Part shown: positions 18,852 through 28,186 of the stretch, one piece after another
Numbering within the stretch: position 1 is the stretch's first letter
Layout of the letters: every line of letters begins with the position of its first letter
NCBI RefSeq assembly: GCF_002886255.1
Contig: NZ_KZ614149.1
Span: 3,841,272 to 3,905,271 of the forward strand
Origin: Alteribacillus bidgolensis
Lineage (GTDB): Bacteria > Bacillota > Bacilli > Bacillales > Marinococcaceae
Length of the DNA: 64,000 nucleotides
Reading direction: 5' to 3'
Position numbers and translations under genes: made by a program
Notes under the pieces: model-generated
Databases searched by the model: none
What the model was told of the DNA's origin: nothing
Seen by the model: only the letters and a program-made list of their open reading frames with translations

Positions 18852-19087
18852 CTTAGTTCAACTCCTCTATTAAGCATATGCCCGTATTGTATCATAATGC
18901 GAATAGAAACGAGAGCCATAAGGTATGTGAAGTTATTGTGACAAGAGGATGGTTAAAACTTGAATAGAAAGGGAAATCTGTCTGAGGGGTGAATTCCTTA
19001 AAAGAAGTAAAAGGGCGTTAAAATATCAATTAGAAAAAAGAGTTTGGATGAATGAATAAACATTTTAGAAAAAATTTGTCTTTTCTC

Positions 19088-19116
19088 TTGCAAAAACGAA
19101 GGGAAATGATTATCAT
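19088..19116 (+). promoter_or_regulatory. Sigma-A promoter of groESL
   Basis: TTGCAA, 17-base spacer, TATCAT directly upstream of the CIRCE element. Confidence 0.65.
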
Positions 19117-19127
19117 AATAATTGGTA

Positions 19128-19154
19128 TTAGCACTCGCTTAACTTGAGTGCTAA
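19128..19154 (+). promoter_or_regulatory. CIRCE operator (HrcA binding site)
   Basis: TTAGCACTC, nine-base spacer, GAGTGCTAA: an exact match to the CIRCE inverted repeat. It predicts repression of groES-groEL by HrcA and induction by heat. Confidence 0.97.
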
Positions 19155-19234
19155 TAATATCAAAAAATGTCGGTAATCCTTGCTGCCGCTGTTTGCAGCA
19201 GTTGCCGAGCAAATCCTAAAGGAGGGTGTTTACC

Positions 19235-19519
19235 TTGTTAAAGCCTCTTGGTGATCGACTCGTAATCGAGCAAGTCCAAACTGAAGAAAAAACAAAAAGC
19301 GGAATCGTGCTTCCGGATTCTGCGCAGGAAAAGCCTCAAGAAGGTAAAGTTGTCGCAGTTGGGAACGGACGCGTCTCAGACAATGGAGAGCGCATTGCAC
19401 TGGAAGTAAAAGAAGGAGATTCTGTTATTTTCTCTAAATATGCAGGAACAGAAGTGAAGTACGAAGGAAACGATTATCTTATCCTTCGCGAAAGTGACGT
19501 ACTCGCTGTCATTGGTTAA
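19235..19519 (+). CDS. groES: Co-chaperonin GroES
   Basis: A 94-residue GroES starting MLKPLGDRLVIEQ and ending SDVLAVIG; the mobile loop and KYAGTEVKYEG segment are intact. The TTG at 19235 is chosen because it gives the family N-terminus and lies about ten bases after AAAGGAGGG, while the upstream GTG touches that site. Forms the lid of the GroEL chamber. Confidence 0.97.
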   Translation: MLKPLGDRLVIEQVQTEEKTKSGIVLPDSAQEKPQEGKVVAVGNGRVSDNGERIALEVKEGDSVIFSKYAGTEVKYEGNDYLILRESDVLAVIG

Positions 19520-19570
19520 TAACAGGGTCTAAAAACCCTACATATTACATTTATTCAGGAGGTTGAAACG

Positions 19571-21214
19571 ATGGCTAAAGATATTAAATTCCGTGAAGAC
19601 GCCCGCCGTGCAATGCTGCGTGGGGTAGATGAGCTTGCTAACGCTGTAAAAGTAACATTAGGGCCAAAAGGCCGCAACGTTGTATTGGAGAAAAAATTTG
19701 GTTCTCCGCTTATTACAAATGACGGTGTTACAATTGCTAAAGAAATTGAGCTGGAAGACAACTTTGAAAACATGGGTGCTCAGCTCGTATCTGAAGTAGC
19801 CAGCAAAACAAATGATATCGCTGGTGACGGTACAACAACAGCGACTGTTTTGGCTCAAGCTATGATTCAAGAAGGCTTGAAAAACGTAACTTCCGGTGCG
19901 AACCCAATGGGAATCCGCAAAGGGATTGAAAAAGCTACGGAAGTGGCAGTAGAAGAATTGAAAAAGATTTCTAAGCCGATCGAAAGCAGCGAATCTATCG
20001 CACAAGTTGCATCTGTTTCCGCATCTAGTGATGAAGTAGGCCAAATCATTTCTGAAGCAATGAATCGTGTAGGAAATGACGGCGTTATCACAGTAGAAGA
20101 GTCCCGAGGTCTTGAAACTGAACTTGAAGTTGTAGAAGGTATGCAGTTCGATCGTGGATACGCGTCTCCTTACATGGTAACGGACTCCGATAAAATGGTT
20201 GCTGAACTAGAAGATCCATATATTCTTATTACTGATAAGAAGATCACCAATATCCAAGAAGTTCTTCCGCTTCTTGAGCAAGTGGTACAGCAAAATAAGC
20301 CAATTTTGATCATCGCTGAAGACGTAGAAGGCGAAGCACTTGCTACACTAGTTGTGAACAAACTTCGCGGTACGTTCAATGCTGTAGCAGTAAAAGCACC
20401 AGGCTTTGGCGACCGTCGTAAAGCAATGCTTGAAGACATCGCTCTTCTAACAGGCGGCGAAGTAATCACTGAAGATCTTGGTCTTGATCTGAAATCTGCT
20501 ACAATTGACCAGCTCGGCCGTGCAGGAAAAGTAGTTGTAAACAAAGATGACACTACGATTGTTGAAGGCTCCGGTAAGCCAGAAGACATTTCCGGTCGTG
20601 TGAACCAAATTAAAGCACAAATCGAAGAAACAACTTCTGAATTTGACCGTGAAAAACTGCAAGAGCGTCTTGCTAAGCTTGCAGGCGGTGTAGCTGTTGT
20701 TAAAGTCGGCGCTGCTTCTGAAACAGAAATGAAAGAACGCAAGCTTCGCATCGAAGACGCACTGAACTCTACTCGCGCTGCAGTAGAAGAAGGTATCGTA
20801 TCCGGTGGTGGTACAGCTCTTATGAATGTTTATAAAGCTGTGCAGGCTATCTCTGTTGATGGAGATGAAGCAACAGGCAGAAACATCGTTCTACGCGCAT
20901 TAGAAGAGCCGCTTCGTCAAATCTCCCATAATGCAGGACTTGAAGGCTCCGTTGTAGTTGAACGCATGAAAGGTGAAAAAGTAGGAACCGGATTTAACGC
21001 TGCTACTGGTGAATGGGTAGACATGGTTGAAGCAGGTATTGTTGACCCTACAAAAGTTACTCGTTCTGCATTGCAGCACGCTTCTTCCGTATCCGCTATG
21101 TTCCTCACAACCGAAGCTGTTATCGCTGACCAGCCTGAAGAAAACGAAGGCGGCGGTGCCGGCGGCGGAATGCCAGACATGGGCGGAATGGGAGGAATGG
21201 GCGGCATGATGTAA
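19571..21214 (+). CDS. groEL: Chaperonin GroEL
   Basis: A 547-residue GroEL, full length. N-terminal MAKDIKFREDARRAMLRGVD, the ATP-site GDGTTTATVLA (about 86-96) and the flexible glycine/methionine-rich tail with GGMGGM repeats are present. Strong AGGAGG site. The second gene of the CIRCE-controlled operon. Confidence 0.98.
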   Translation: MAKDIKFREDARRAMLRGVDELANAVKVTLGPKGRNVVLEKKFGSPLITNDGVTIAKEIELEDNFENMGAQLVSEVASKTNDIAGDGTTTATVLAQAMIQEGLKNVTSGANPMGIRKGIEKATEVAVEELKKISKPIESSESIAQVASVSASSDEVGQIISEAMNRVGNDGVITVEESRGLETELEVVEGMQFDRGYASPYMVTDSDKMVAELEDPYILITDKKITNIQEVLPLLEQVVQQNKPILIIAEDVEGEALATLVVNKLRGTFNAVAVKAPGFGDRRKAMLEDIALLTGGEVITEDLGLDLKSATIDQLGRAGKVVVNKDDTTIVEGSGKPEDISGRVNQIKAQIEETTSEFDREKLQERLAKLAGGVAVVKVGAASETEMKERKLRIEDALNSTRAAVEEGIVSGGGTALMNVYKAVQAISVDGDEATGRNIVLRALEEPLRQISHNAGLEGSVVVERMKGEKVGTGFNAATGEWVDMVEAGIVDPTKVTRSALQHASSVSAMFLTTEAVIADQPEENEGGGAGGGMPDMGGMGGMGGMM

Positions 21215-21221
21215 CTTCCAC

Positions 21222-21333
21222 ATGGATGTGGTGGCTTAGGCGTTGCAACAGGACGTTGCGGGTTTAGCCTAAGTTCCTTAATCTAGGATGTTGGTCACTC
21301 GGACGTCGCGGTCTTAGTCCGAGATCTGCTCAA
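21222..21333. repeat. Two hairpin-forming repeat units behind groEL
   Basis: Two related units each begin GGATGT(T)GG and contain GGACGTxGCGG between arms CTTAGGC/GCCTAAG (about 21232-21271) and CTCGGAC/GTCCGAG (about 21298-21323). They may act as the groESL terminator region or belong to a repeat family; no long T run follows. Confidence 0.5.
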
Positions 21334-21429
21334 AAACCCCATGATAATAAGGTTTGAAGGCCCTTGTACTCCTTGAAAAGCGTTCAGGGGTAACAAACGG
21401 GTAACATATTCTTAAATAAGGGCTTAAAA

Positions 21430-21659
21430 TCAGAGGTTTTCCATGAGTTCTTTGAACTTTTGGGAAGCCTCTTTTTTTTCATCTCTTTTGTTATATGCAG
21501 GTAAACATTTTTTGTAGTGGACTCATCCTCATGCCCTAATCGTTTCATAATTTGTGGAAGACTTACTTCTGCCTCGGCAAAAATAGAAGTATGAGTATGT
21601 CGTAACGAGTGCGGAGTAAGTTCGGTATTTAATCCCGCTAGTTTTAACAATCTTGCCAT
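21430..21659 (-). pseudogene. Tyrosine recombinase (phage/ICE integrase) C-terminal remnant
   Basis: About 75 codons match the C-terminal catalytic part of tyrosine recombinases: LTPHSLRHTHTS (the H-x-x-R box), MKRLGHEDESTT and the nucleophile Tyr in NVYLHIT. One base is missing in an A run near 21472; restoring it gives a typical integrase tail EASQKFKELMENL and a stop at 21430. The N-terminal two thirds are gone. It sits directly behind groEL, a place where integrated elements occur in Bacillus, and faces groEL. Confidence 0.8.
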
Positions 21660-21701
21660 AATATGTTAAAATAAAGGAAAAGAAATGAATGATAAGTATA
21701 C

Positions 21702-21726
21702 CCTGAGTGTAATCACTCAGGTTTTT
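21702..21726 (+). terminator. Terminator-like hairpin in gene-free stretch
   Basis: Perfect stem CCTGAGTG / CACTCAGG, loop TAAT, followed by TTTTT. No gene ends just before it on this strand; it may be left from the lost integrated element. The remaining bases to 22019 hold nothing I can identify. Confidence 0.6.
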
Positions 21727-22019
21727 AATAGAAATATTTACTACGTATTTATTCATATCATTGGTAATTGTAATACTTATACAGAAGCCATCTTAGAAAA
21801 TTAAAAGGTACAACAGAAACGGAATAAAAAAACATAATACGTAAACCTAACAGTTTTTTGACGAAATTAAAATAACACTCTTTGGAACACGAAGAAAAAA
21901 GCGCAATAGAACTCTTTTCCCATGTCCAAAAAGACCGTCACTAACCGATCAAAGCAGCACATAAGGGTAAAAAGTACTTGGTGAATTTAATGTTATAAAA
22001 TAAGGTAAATAGTAGCTTT

Positions 22020-22904
22020 TTAAATGCCAATTCTTTCATTAATTTTTTTTTCTATTAATTCTATCATTGTCATAATAGTAACGTTGTTCCGTTTATGAGA
22101 AGGATAGACAAAATAAAAATTTCGTTTGACAGGCAGTTCTAAAAGAATTTTTATCCTTTTCTGTTTATTAGCATTTTGAGCCGCAATATGCGATACAAAG
22201 GAATACCCTAATCCTGATTCTACCATTGTTATAACACTTTCGGTACTATGGACAGTAGTTAAGCAATGCAACTCGTTCACTGAACCTCCCCATTCAGATA
22301 TTCCTTTTTGAACGGCTTTCCATGTACCTGAACGTTCACTTCTGAAAATGAAAGGAAGATCTCTTATATCTTCAAAATCTTCAATTTCTTCACTGTTATT
22401 TGGTCCAATTAAAGTTAATTTATCTTGAGCAATACATTCATGGTTTAATTCTTTATTTGCAATTTGACAACCTATAATACCAATATCTAATTGCTCATTT
22501 TGTATAAGATTTAAAATATTTTCAGAGTCACCTACCTTAAGAGAGATTTCTACATGCGGGTTGGAATCTATATATGTTTTCAATAAAGGAGGGACAATAT
22601 ATGTGCCGGGAATTGTGCTTGCTCCAATGCGAAGAAGCCCCGTTACGTTATTTTGGAATACCCGACATTCTTCCTCTAACAATTTCCAATCACGTAATAG
22701 TTTTTGCCCTTTTTTATAAGCAACTCGTCCTGCTTCTGTAGGTTCTAATGAGGTTCGATTTAAAAGTGTGGATCCTAAGTCTTTTTCTAAAGTTTTTAAT
22801 TGTTTAGTGACGCCAGGTTGACTAATATTCAATATGTCAGCAACAGCCGAAAAACTTTTATAATCTATAATGAGTAAAAAGGTTTCAACTCTTTTTAAGT
22901 TCAT
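22020..22904 (-). CDS. LysR family transcriptional regulator, divergent from selA
   Basis: A 294-residue LysR protein: N-terminal helix-turn-helix (FSAVADILNISQPGVTKQLK, about 18-37) and a periplasmic-binding-like effector domain (about 90-290). It is transcribed away from selA, with two TAATCATGATTA palindromes in the shared region. LysR regulators linked to selenium metabolism genes are known as a group in Firmicutes; membership here is inferred from position. The effector is unknown. Start ATG has only a weak GAGAGGATCG site. Confidence 0.88.
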   Translation of the reverse strand: MNLKRVETFLLIIDYKSFSAVADILNISQPGVTKQLKTLEKDLGSTLLNRTSLEPTEAGRVAYKKGQKLLRDWKLLEEECRVFQNNVTGLLRIGASTIPGTYIVPPLLKTYIDSNPHVEISLKVGDSENILNLIQNEQLDIGIIGCQIANKELNHECIAQDKLTLIGPNNSEEIEDFEDIRDLPFIFRSERSGTWKAVQKGISEWGGSVNELHCLTTVHSTESVITMVESGLGYSFVSHIAAQNANKQKRIKILLELPVKRNFYFVYPSHKRNNVTIMTMIELIEKKINERIGI

Positions 22905-22959
22905 TTTTATCGATCCTCTCCGTGTACAAACTTTTGAAAGGTAATAGCTCAGAAAATAT

Positions 22960-22971
22960 TAATCATGATTA
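22960..22971. promoter_or_regulatory. Palindromic operator TAATCATGATTA, site 1
   Basis: Perfect 12-base palindrome 56 bases upstream of the LysR gene start. One of seven identical copies in this window. Confidence 0.8.
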
Positions 22972-23214
22972 CTTTCAGTTATCATAAATATATCTAATTG
23001 TGAAAAAAAAGTAAACATAAGGTTTAAAATAAAAATGAATTGTTATACCATCAAAAGTTGTTGAGCAAACCAATTATAACCAGGGAAATCGCTGCTTCTG
23101 AAGGAAGAGAAGAAATGATTGCCTATGATATTTCTTTAAGAGTGTCTCTACGCTTAGGGGATTTAAGTATTTTTATTCTGAAAAGCCTTTTAGTTAATTT
23201 ATCCATACAAATTG

Positions 23215-23226
23215 TAATCATGATTA
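23215..23226. promoter_or_regulatory. Palindromic operator TAATCATGATTA, site 2 (selA promoter)
   Basis: Perfect palindrome lying directly before TATAAT (23227-23232), so it would fill the spacer of a promoter with the weak -35 CATACA at 23204-23209. Binding here should block RNA polymerase at selA. Confidence 0.82.
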
Positions 23227-23318
23227 TATAATGGTATTGTTAAATATAACACTATTAAACAAAGGAAAGTTACAACGTTTTCTAGGTTTTATTACCGAAG
23301 AGCAAAAAAGGGGAGAAG

Positions 23319-24705
23319 ATGCAAGGGAATTACCAGCTGTCCATAAACTTAAAAGAGATAAAAGATTCATGAATTTAGTAAACGAAAAGAGATTCCGCCT
23401 AGTAAATTAACACAATGGATTCAAGAAGAAATTGATTTAATAAGGGAGAAAATACGTAGCAATAAATACGAAGATAAAGTTGAAAAAACTCTTTTAAAAG
23501 AGGAAATTTTTGCGAAATTGGAAATAAGAGCTGATGAATTTATTTCATACCGATTGAAACGAGTGATAAACGCTACTGGTATCATACTACATACAAATCT
23601 AGGAAGGGCAAGATTAAGTGAAGACGCCATTAAGCAAGTAGTATTAACTGCTAGAAATTATTCTAATTTAGAATATAATATTGAACAAGGCCAGCGTGGT
23701 TCAAGACATGATATTATTGAATCCATATTAAAAGAAATTACCGGAGCAGAAGGGGCAATGGTAGTTAACAATAATGTGGCTGCAGTTTATCTTATTTTAA
23801 GGACATTAGCAAAAGGAAAAGAAGTAATTGTGTCTAGAGGAGAGCTCGTGGAGATTGGAGGATCTTTTAGGGTTTCTTCGATTATGGAAGAGAGTGATGC
23901 AAAGCTCGTTGAGGTAGGTACAACAAATAAAACCTATTTATCTGATTATGAACATGCTATAAATGAAGGAACATCTCTTTTAATGAAAGTACATACAAGC
24001 AATTTTAAAACTATTGGTTTTACAAAGTCAGTGAAAACAAAAGAGTTATCTGATCTCTCTTCTAAGTATAATAATGTGTTCGTTTATGAAGATCTAGGAA
24101 GCGGGGCTTTGTATGATTTTCATAAGGATGAAATTGGTGATGAACCAACTGTTGATAAAGTTTTAAAACGGGAGTAGACATGGTCTCTTTTAGTGGTGAT
24201 AAATTGTTAGGGGGGCCTCAAGCAGGAATTATTGTTGGAAAAAAGAGTTGTTAAATAAATTAAAAAAACATCAGCTTGCAAGAGTATTGCGAGTGGATAA
24301 AATGACGCTGGCTGCTCTTGAGGCTACAGTAAAATCGTACATTCAAGGAAACCATAAACAAATACCGACGATTGGAGATTTAATAACGCCCCTTTCAAAA
24401 ATAAAAGAGAAAGTAGAGATCTTTATTTCGCAAATTGATACCGAGGCACTTATTAGCTGGAAGTGGGAAATAAGAAAAGACACGACACAAATTGGTGGAG
24501 GTACAATGCCTGGTGTGGAAATCCCTACTTTTGCAGTAGCTTTGACTCATTCAAGGTATACTTCAAATAGGGTCTTTGAACTATTGCGCGTGGGGCACCC
24601 TTCAATCATTACACGCCTAAAAAAGAAAATGTACTTATTGATTTTCGTACAGTGACTGCTGAAGAAATTCCACTAATAATAAATAAGCTAAAAGAAATAA
24701 AGTAA
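23319..24705 (+). pseudogene. selA: L-seryl-tRNA(Sec) selenium transferase SelA, with multiple single-base deletions
   Basis: SelA is the PLP enzyme that converts Ser-tRNA(Sec) to Sec-tRNA(Sec). Family segments appear in order across frames: RELPAVHKLKRD, RVINATGIILHTNLGRA, EDLGSGALYDF, the PLP lysine in SGDKLLGGPQAG, RVDKMTLAALEAT and GTMPGVEIPTFAV. Frame changes near 23386, 24168, 24242 and 24616 are each repaired by adding one A to an A run. A fifth missing base (G) near 23321 would give an ATG after AAAAAAGGGGAGAAG. With all five restored the protein has 463 residues, a normal SelA length. Without them nothing functional can be made. Two explanations remain: true decay (then another selA is needed) or systematic under-calling of A runs. 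An upstream ATG at 23231 also leads in frame to RELPAV but overlaps the presumed promoter. Confidence 0.85.
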
Positions 24706-24708
24706 ATT

Positions 24709-24738
24709 AAAGCGCTAACAAAAAAGTTAGCGCTTTGT
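24709..24738. terminator. Bidirectional terminator between selA and citrate synthase
   Basis: Stem AAAGCGCTAAC / GTTAGCGCTTT with a loop of A residues between two convergent genes. Confidence 0.88.
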
Positions 24739-24753
24739 TATACTTCGATTTTT

Positions 24754-25869
24754 TTACCTATTCTCAAGTGGAGTGTATGTTTTATTTACCGCTCCAATAT
24801 ATTCTGCACGGGGACGAATTAAGCGATTATTATCATATTGTTCCAAAATATGTGCAATCCAGCCGGATGTTCTGCTAATTGCAAAGATAGGAGTAAATAG
24901 GTCATGTTTTATTCCTAGACTATGATAAACAGAAGCTGAATAAAAATCAACATTTGGTAAAAGTCCTTTTTCTCTAGTAACAATTTTTTCGATTTCGAGT
25001 GACATTTCATACCATTTTCTTTCGCCAGTGATTAATGTTAGTTGTTTAGACATTTCTTTTAGATGCTTTGCCCGCGGGTCACCCTGTTTATAAACTCTGT
25101 GACCGAATCCCATGATTTTTTGTTTATTATCTATTGTTTTACGAATATAAGGTTCTACATTTTCCACCTCGCCAATTTGCATTAACATCTCCATAACAGC
25201 TGTGTTAGCTCCGCCATGTAAAGGACCTTTTAAGGCACCAATTGCTGCTGTAACACCGGAATACAAGTCTGATAAAGTCGCTACGCAAACACGGGAGGTA
25301 AATGTCGATGCATTTAATTCATGGTCGGCATGAATTATGAGAGCCTTGTTTACAGCTTCAACTGAAATTTTCTCAGGTTCATTTCCGGTTAACATGTATA
25401 GAAAATTGGCCGCGTAATTAAGGTCTTCTCTAGGCTCAAGGGGATCTTTATTCTGTCTAATTCGTGCAAAAGCAGCTACTATGGTCGGGATTTTTGCTTG
25501 TATTCTGATAGCCTTTCTATAATTGGCTTCCTTAATTAATTTATCAGCTTCAGTGTCAAAAAAGGATAAATAGGAAATCCACGTACGAAGAGCAGCCATG
25601 GGATGTAAATCCTTAAGAGGAGAAGATTTCATTTGGTCTAAAAATGTTTTAGGTAGCGCACTGTTGTAGGAAAGTTGTTTTTTTAAGTCATTTAGTTCAG
25701 TTTTTTTGGGAAGTCTTCCATTCCATAATAGATAAATTACTTCTTCAAAACTAGCATTTTCAGTAAGATCATCAATATTATATCCCTGGTACCTCAATTG
25801 ATCATCAATGATGGAACTTACACATGATGTTGTTGCTACAATTCCTTCTAGCCCCTTTGTTTTTAACAT
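24754..25869 (-). CDS. Citrate synthase (CitZ-like paralogue; methylcitrate synthase possible)
   Basis: A 371-residue citrate synthase condensing acetyl-CoA (or propionyl-CoA) with oxaloacetate. Catalytic histidines lie in HADHELNAST (about 216) and GFGHRVYKQGDPRA (about 256), with the catalytic Asp in NVDFYSASVY. Very close in pattern to Bacillus CitZ, including the N-terminal TKGLEGIVATTSCVSSI. The ATG at 25869 follows GAAAGGGG and is preferred to an upstream GTG. It has its own TAATCATGATTA operator and lies among reductase and selenium genes rather than with icd-mdh, so it is probably an accessory paralogue that handles acetyl-CoA from this pathway. Confidence 0.92.
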   Translation of the reverse strand: MLKTKGLEGIVATTSCVSSIIDDQLRYQGYNIDDLTENASFEEVIYLLWNGRLPKKTELNDLKKQLSYNSALPKTFLDQMKSSPLKDLHPMAALRTWISYLSFFDTEADKLIKEANYRKAIRIQAKIPTIVAAFARIRQNKDPLEPREDLNYAANFLYMLTGNEPEKISVEAVNKALIIHADHELNASTFTSRVCVATLSDLYSGVTAAIGALKGPLHGGANTAVMEMLMQIGEVENVEPYIRKTIDNKQKIMGFGHRVYKQGDPRAKHLKEMSKQLTLITGERKWYEMSLEIEKIVTREKGLLPNVDFYSASVYHSLGIKHDLFTPIFAISRTSGWIAHILEQYDNNRLIRPRAEYIGAVNKTYTPLENR

Positions 25870-25904
25870 ACAAATCGCCCCTTTCACTTTTTAATTCTGA
25901 GAAC

Positions 25905-25916
25905 TAATCATGATTA
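25905..25916. promoter_or_regulatory. Palindromic operator TAATCATGATTA, site 3 (citrate synthase)
   Basis: Perfect palindrome 36 bases upstream of the citrate synthase ATG, overlapping a TATAAT on the minus strand (25913-25918). It lies in the divergent region shared with the sensor kinase gene. Confidence 0.82.
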
Positions 25917-26047
25917 TAACATAAACATGATAATTTTAAAATTAAAGAAAAAATTTTTTTTCTATTTAGAAAATAATTTCACTTTAATATATAATATAAA
26001 TACAGATACTTAATAAGTTTCAGTTTATGAAAGGGAATAAAAAGGTC

Positions 26048-28186
26048 ATGATATTTCTCCGATCTAAATTAACAAAAAAATTTTTTATATTGTCGCTTGT
26101 TGGGAGTATTGTCTCCTTAACCCTCATATTTACTATAGCAACCTTTGTATTAAATCATTCAATTCGAGAAAGAATAGACGAACGTAATGAACTAATGGCT
26201 AAGACTCTTGCAAGCCATACAGATGCAGCGTTCCAACAAATAGTGAGTGAAATCAATAATGTCTCTCCAAATGAATTGAACAGTGAGAAAGAAGTTGAAG
26301 ATTTACATGAGGAATTAAGCGAATTGGTATTAGAGAATATTTTTTTTTCTTACGTACAAGTCTTCAATGAAGACGGAAAAAGGCTTATTTCAGTGCCTGA
26401 AAACTATTTTTTTCGAGATGAAGATTTAGATAAAATTAGAAAGCGCCTTCATTGGAGTAAAACGTATTACATCTCTGATTTAATTACACTGCAAAATGGC
26501 ACACAAACTATTGCGGTATCCGTTCCTATTCTTAATAGTGATGGAGAATTTAAAGGTGGAGTCAGTGCACTTATAGATTTGGAAAGTTTGTCAACTGCAT
26601 TGAGCCAAGTACAAATTGGTCAAGAAGGAATAAATGCTTTGATTGATAGGAATGGCCGGGTTATTGCCCATACGGACGATAGTTATATTGGAAAATATTT
26701 GAAAAATCATCAAATAAATGATTTTTTGAATAGAAGTCGTATTGGAAATTGGGAGGGGATCATATTTGCTCAAAAGATGCTTTTAGCATATCGACCTATT
26801 TTATCAAGCGACTTTGGATTAATCGTTGGAGAGACTGAGAAACAGGCTATTGTTCCGATAGTCACTGTACAAAAAGTTTTAATAGAAGGGTTTCTGGTCG
26901 TCTCCCTAATGGCAATTTTATTTACTATATTTGGTACTATCAGTGTAGTTAAACCTATCCATAATCTTATCAATCAAGCAAAAGAATATAAAGATGGCAA
27001 AAGAAGAGGTTTTAATCTCATTAACACAAATGACGACTTACAAGACTTATCTGTTACTATGGACAGTATGGCAAACGAACTCATTAACAAAAGAAAAAGA
27101 CTAGCTAACATTCTAGAATCAATTCCTTATGCGGTGATTACGACAAACCAAACGGGCAAGATCTTAACTTTTAATAAAGGTGCAGAAAAGTTATTGAAAT
27201 GTAACAGAAAAGAAGCGGTGGGGAAACTTTTATTTAATTTCCAGCTTGAATGTAACAAACAAGAAGAAAGTGTTTCTTGGGAAAAGCTTTTAGAAGGAAG
27301 GGAATTTAATGAAGTTGAAGCTTCTTTAATAGATATAGAGGAAAAAGAACATGAGGTACGGATTTACTCTGCCGAGTTTAAAGATGAAATTAGGAAGAAA
27401 GCGGGTACTCTGTTAATCATACGTGATGTAAGTGAAATGAAAAAATTAGAAAACTATGCAAAACAAAGTGAAAGGTTAGCTTCTTTAGGACAACTAACAT
27501 CTGGAATTGCTCACGAAGTAAAAAATCCCTTAAGTATTATTCAAGCAGCTGCTGAAGGCATTCAATACGAAACAATGGATAAAAAATTAAACAAGGATTT
27601 CATAAAAGAATTAAGCGACGATATTCTTGAAACTACAGAACGCATGAACATGCTTTTAACAGATTTTTTGAAAATGGCCAAGGATGACAGTGAAGTTGTA
27701 AAAGACAGAATTAATCTAGTTTGGATTTTCGATGAACTATTATCATTATTAAGAAAAAAATTTGACGAACAACAAATTACAGTGATATCAGAATACCGAA
27801 AGTATGATTCTGCTTATGTCCTATCTAATGAGAGCAAATTAGGACAAGTTTTCTTAAATATAATTTTAAATAGCTTACAGGCAATGGAATCAGGCGGTGA
27901 ACTGTCTATTGATATAGAAGATCAAGGTATAAGTTGGGAAATAGAAATTAGAGACACAGGGTATGGAATTCCCTCTTCAAAGGTTGATTGGATATTTAAC
28001 CCTTTTTATACTACCAAAAAAGAAGGAACAGGTTTGGGACTATCAATTGCTTATGAAATTATTACACAACAAGATGGAGAGATTAGTGTTAAAAGTAAGG
28101 AAGGGGAAGGGACGACAATTTATATCTCTTTACCGAAATCTCTGGAGGAAGGGGAAGATTCTGGTGAGATCCATATTACTGGTTGA
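26048..28186 (+). CDS. Sensor histidine kinase with extracellular Cache domain
   Basis: A 712-residue membrane kinase. Order: transmembrane helix (about 12-32), extracellular Cache-type sensor (about 35-275), second helix (about 285-305), HAMP-like linker, PAS domain (about 345-460), HisKA with phosphoacceptor in GIAHEVKNPLSI, and HATPase with N box ILNSLQAM, DTGYGIP and GTGLGLSI. Cache domains often bind amino acids, carboxylates or amines. The ATG at 26048 is chosen because AAAGGGAATAAAAAGG precedes it; an ATG seven codons earlier has no site. Overlaps the response regulator gene by 23 bases. Confidence 0.93.
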   Translation: MIFLRSKLTKKFFILSLVGSIVSLTLIFTIATFVLNHSIRERIDERNELMAKTLASHTDAAFQQIVSEINNVSPNELNSEKEVEDLHEELSELVLENIFFSYVQVFNEDGKRLISVPENYFFRDEDLDKIRKRLHWSKTYYISDLITLQNGTQTIAVSVPILNSDGEFKGGVSALIDLESLSTALSQVQIGQEGINALIDRNGRVIAHTDDSYIGKYLKNHQINDFLNRSRIGNWEGIIFAQKMLLAYRPILSSDFGLIVGETEKQAIVPIVTVQKVLIEGFLVVSLMAILFTIFGTISVVKPIHNLINQAKEYKDGKRRGFNLINTNDDLQDLSVTMDSMANELINKRKRLANILESIPYAVITTNQTGKILTFNKGAEKLLKCNRKEAVGKLLFNFQLECNKQEESVSWEKLLEGREFNEVEASLIDIEEKEHEVRIYSAEFKDEIRKKAGTLLIIRDVSEMKKLENYAKQSERLASLGQLTSGIAHEVKNPLSIIQAAAEGIQYETMDKKLNKDFIKELSDDILETTERMNMLLTDFLKMAKDDSEVVKDRINLVWIFDELLSLLRKKFDEQQITVISEYRKYDSAYVLSNESKLGQVFLNIILNSLQAMESGGELSIDIEDQGISWEIEIRDTGYGIPSSKVDWIFNPFYTTKKEGTGLGLSIAYEIITQQDGEISVKSKEGEGTTIYISLPKSLEEGEDSGEIHITG

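Noticed and set aside
20170..20751. Long antisense frames within groEL and similar shadows in pycA and others
   Set aside because: Codon-structure shadows of strongly biased genes; no ribosome sites or family features.
23040..23231. 63-codon frame before selA
   Set aside because: Overlaps the selA operator and -10 region, has no ribosome site and no recognisable product.
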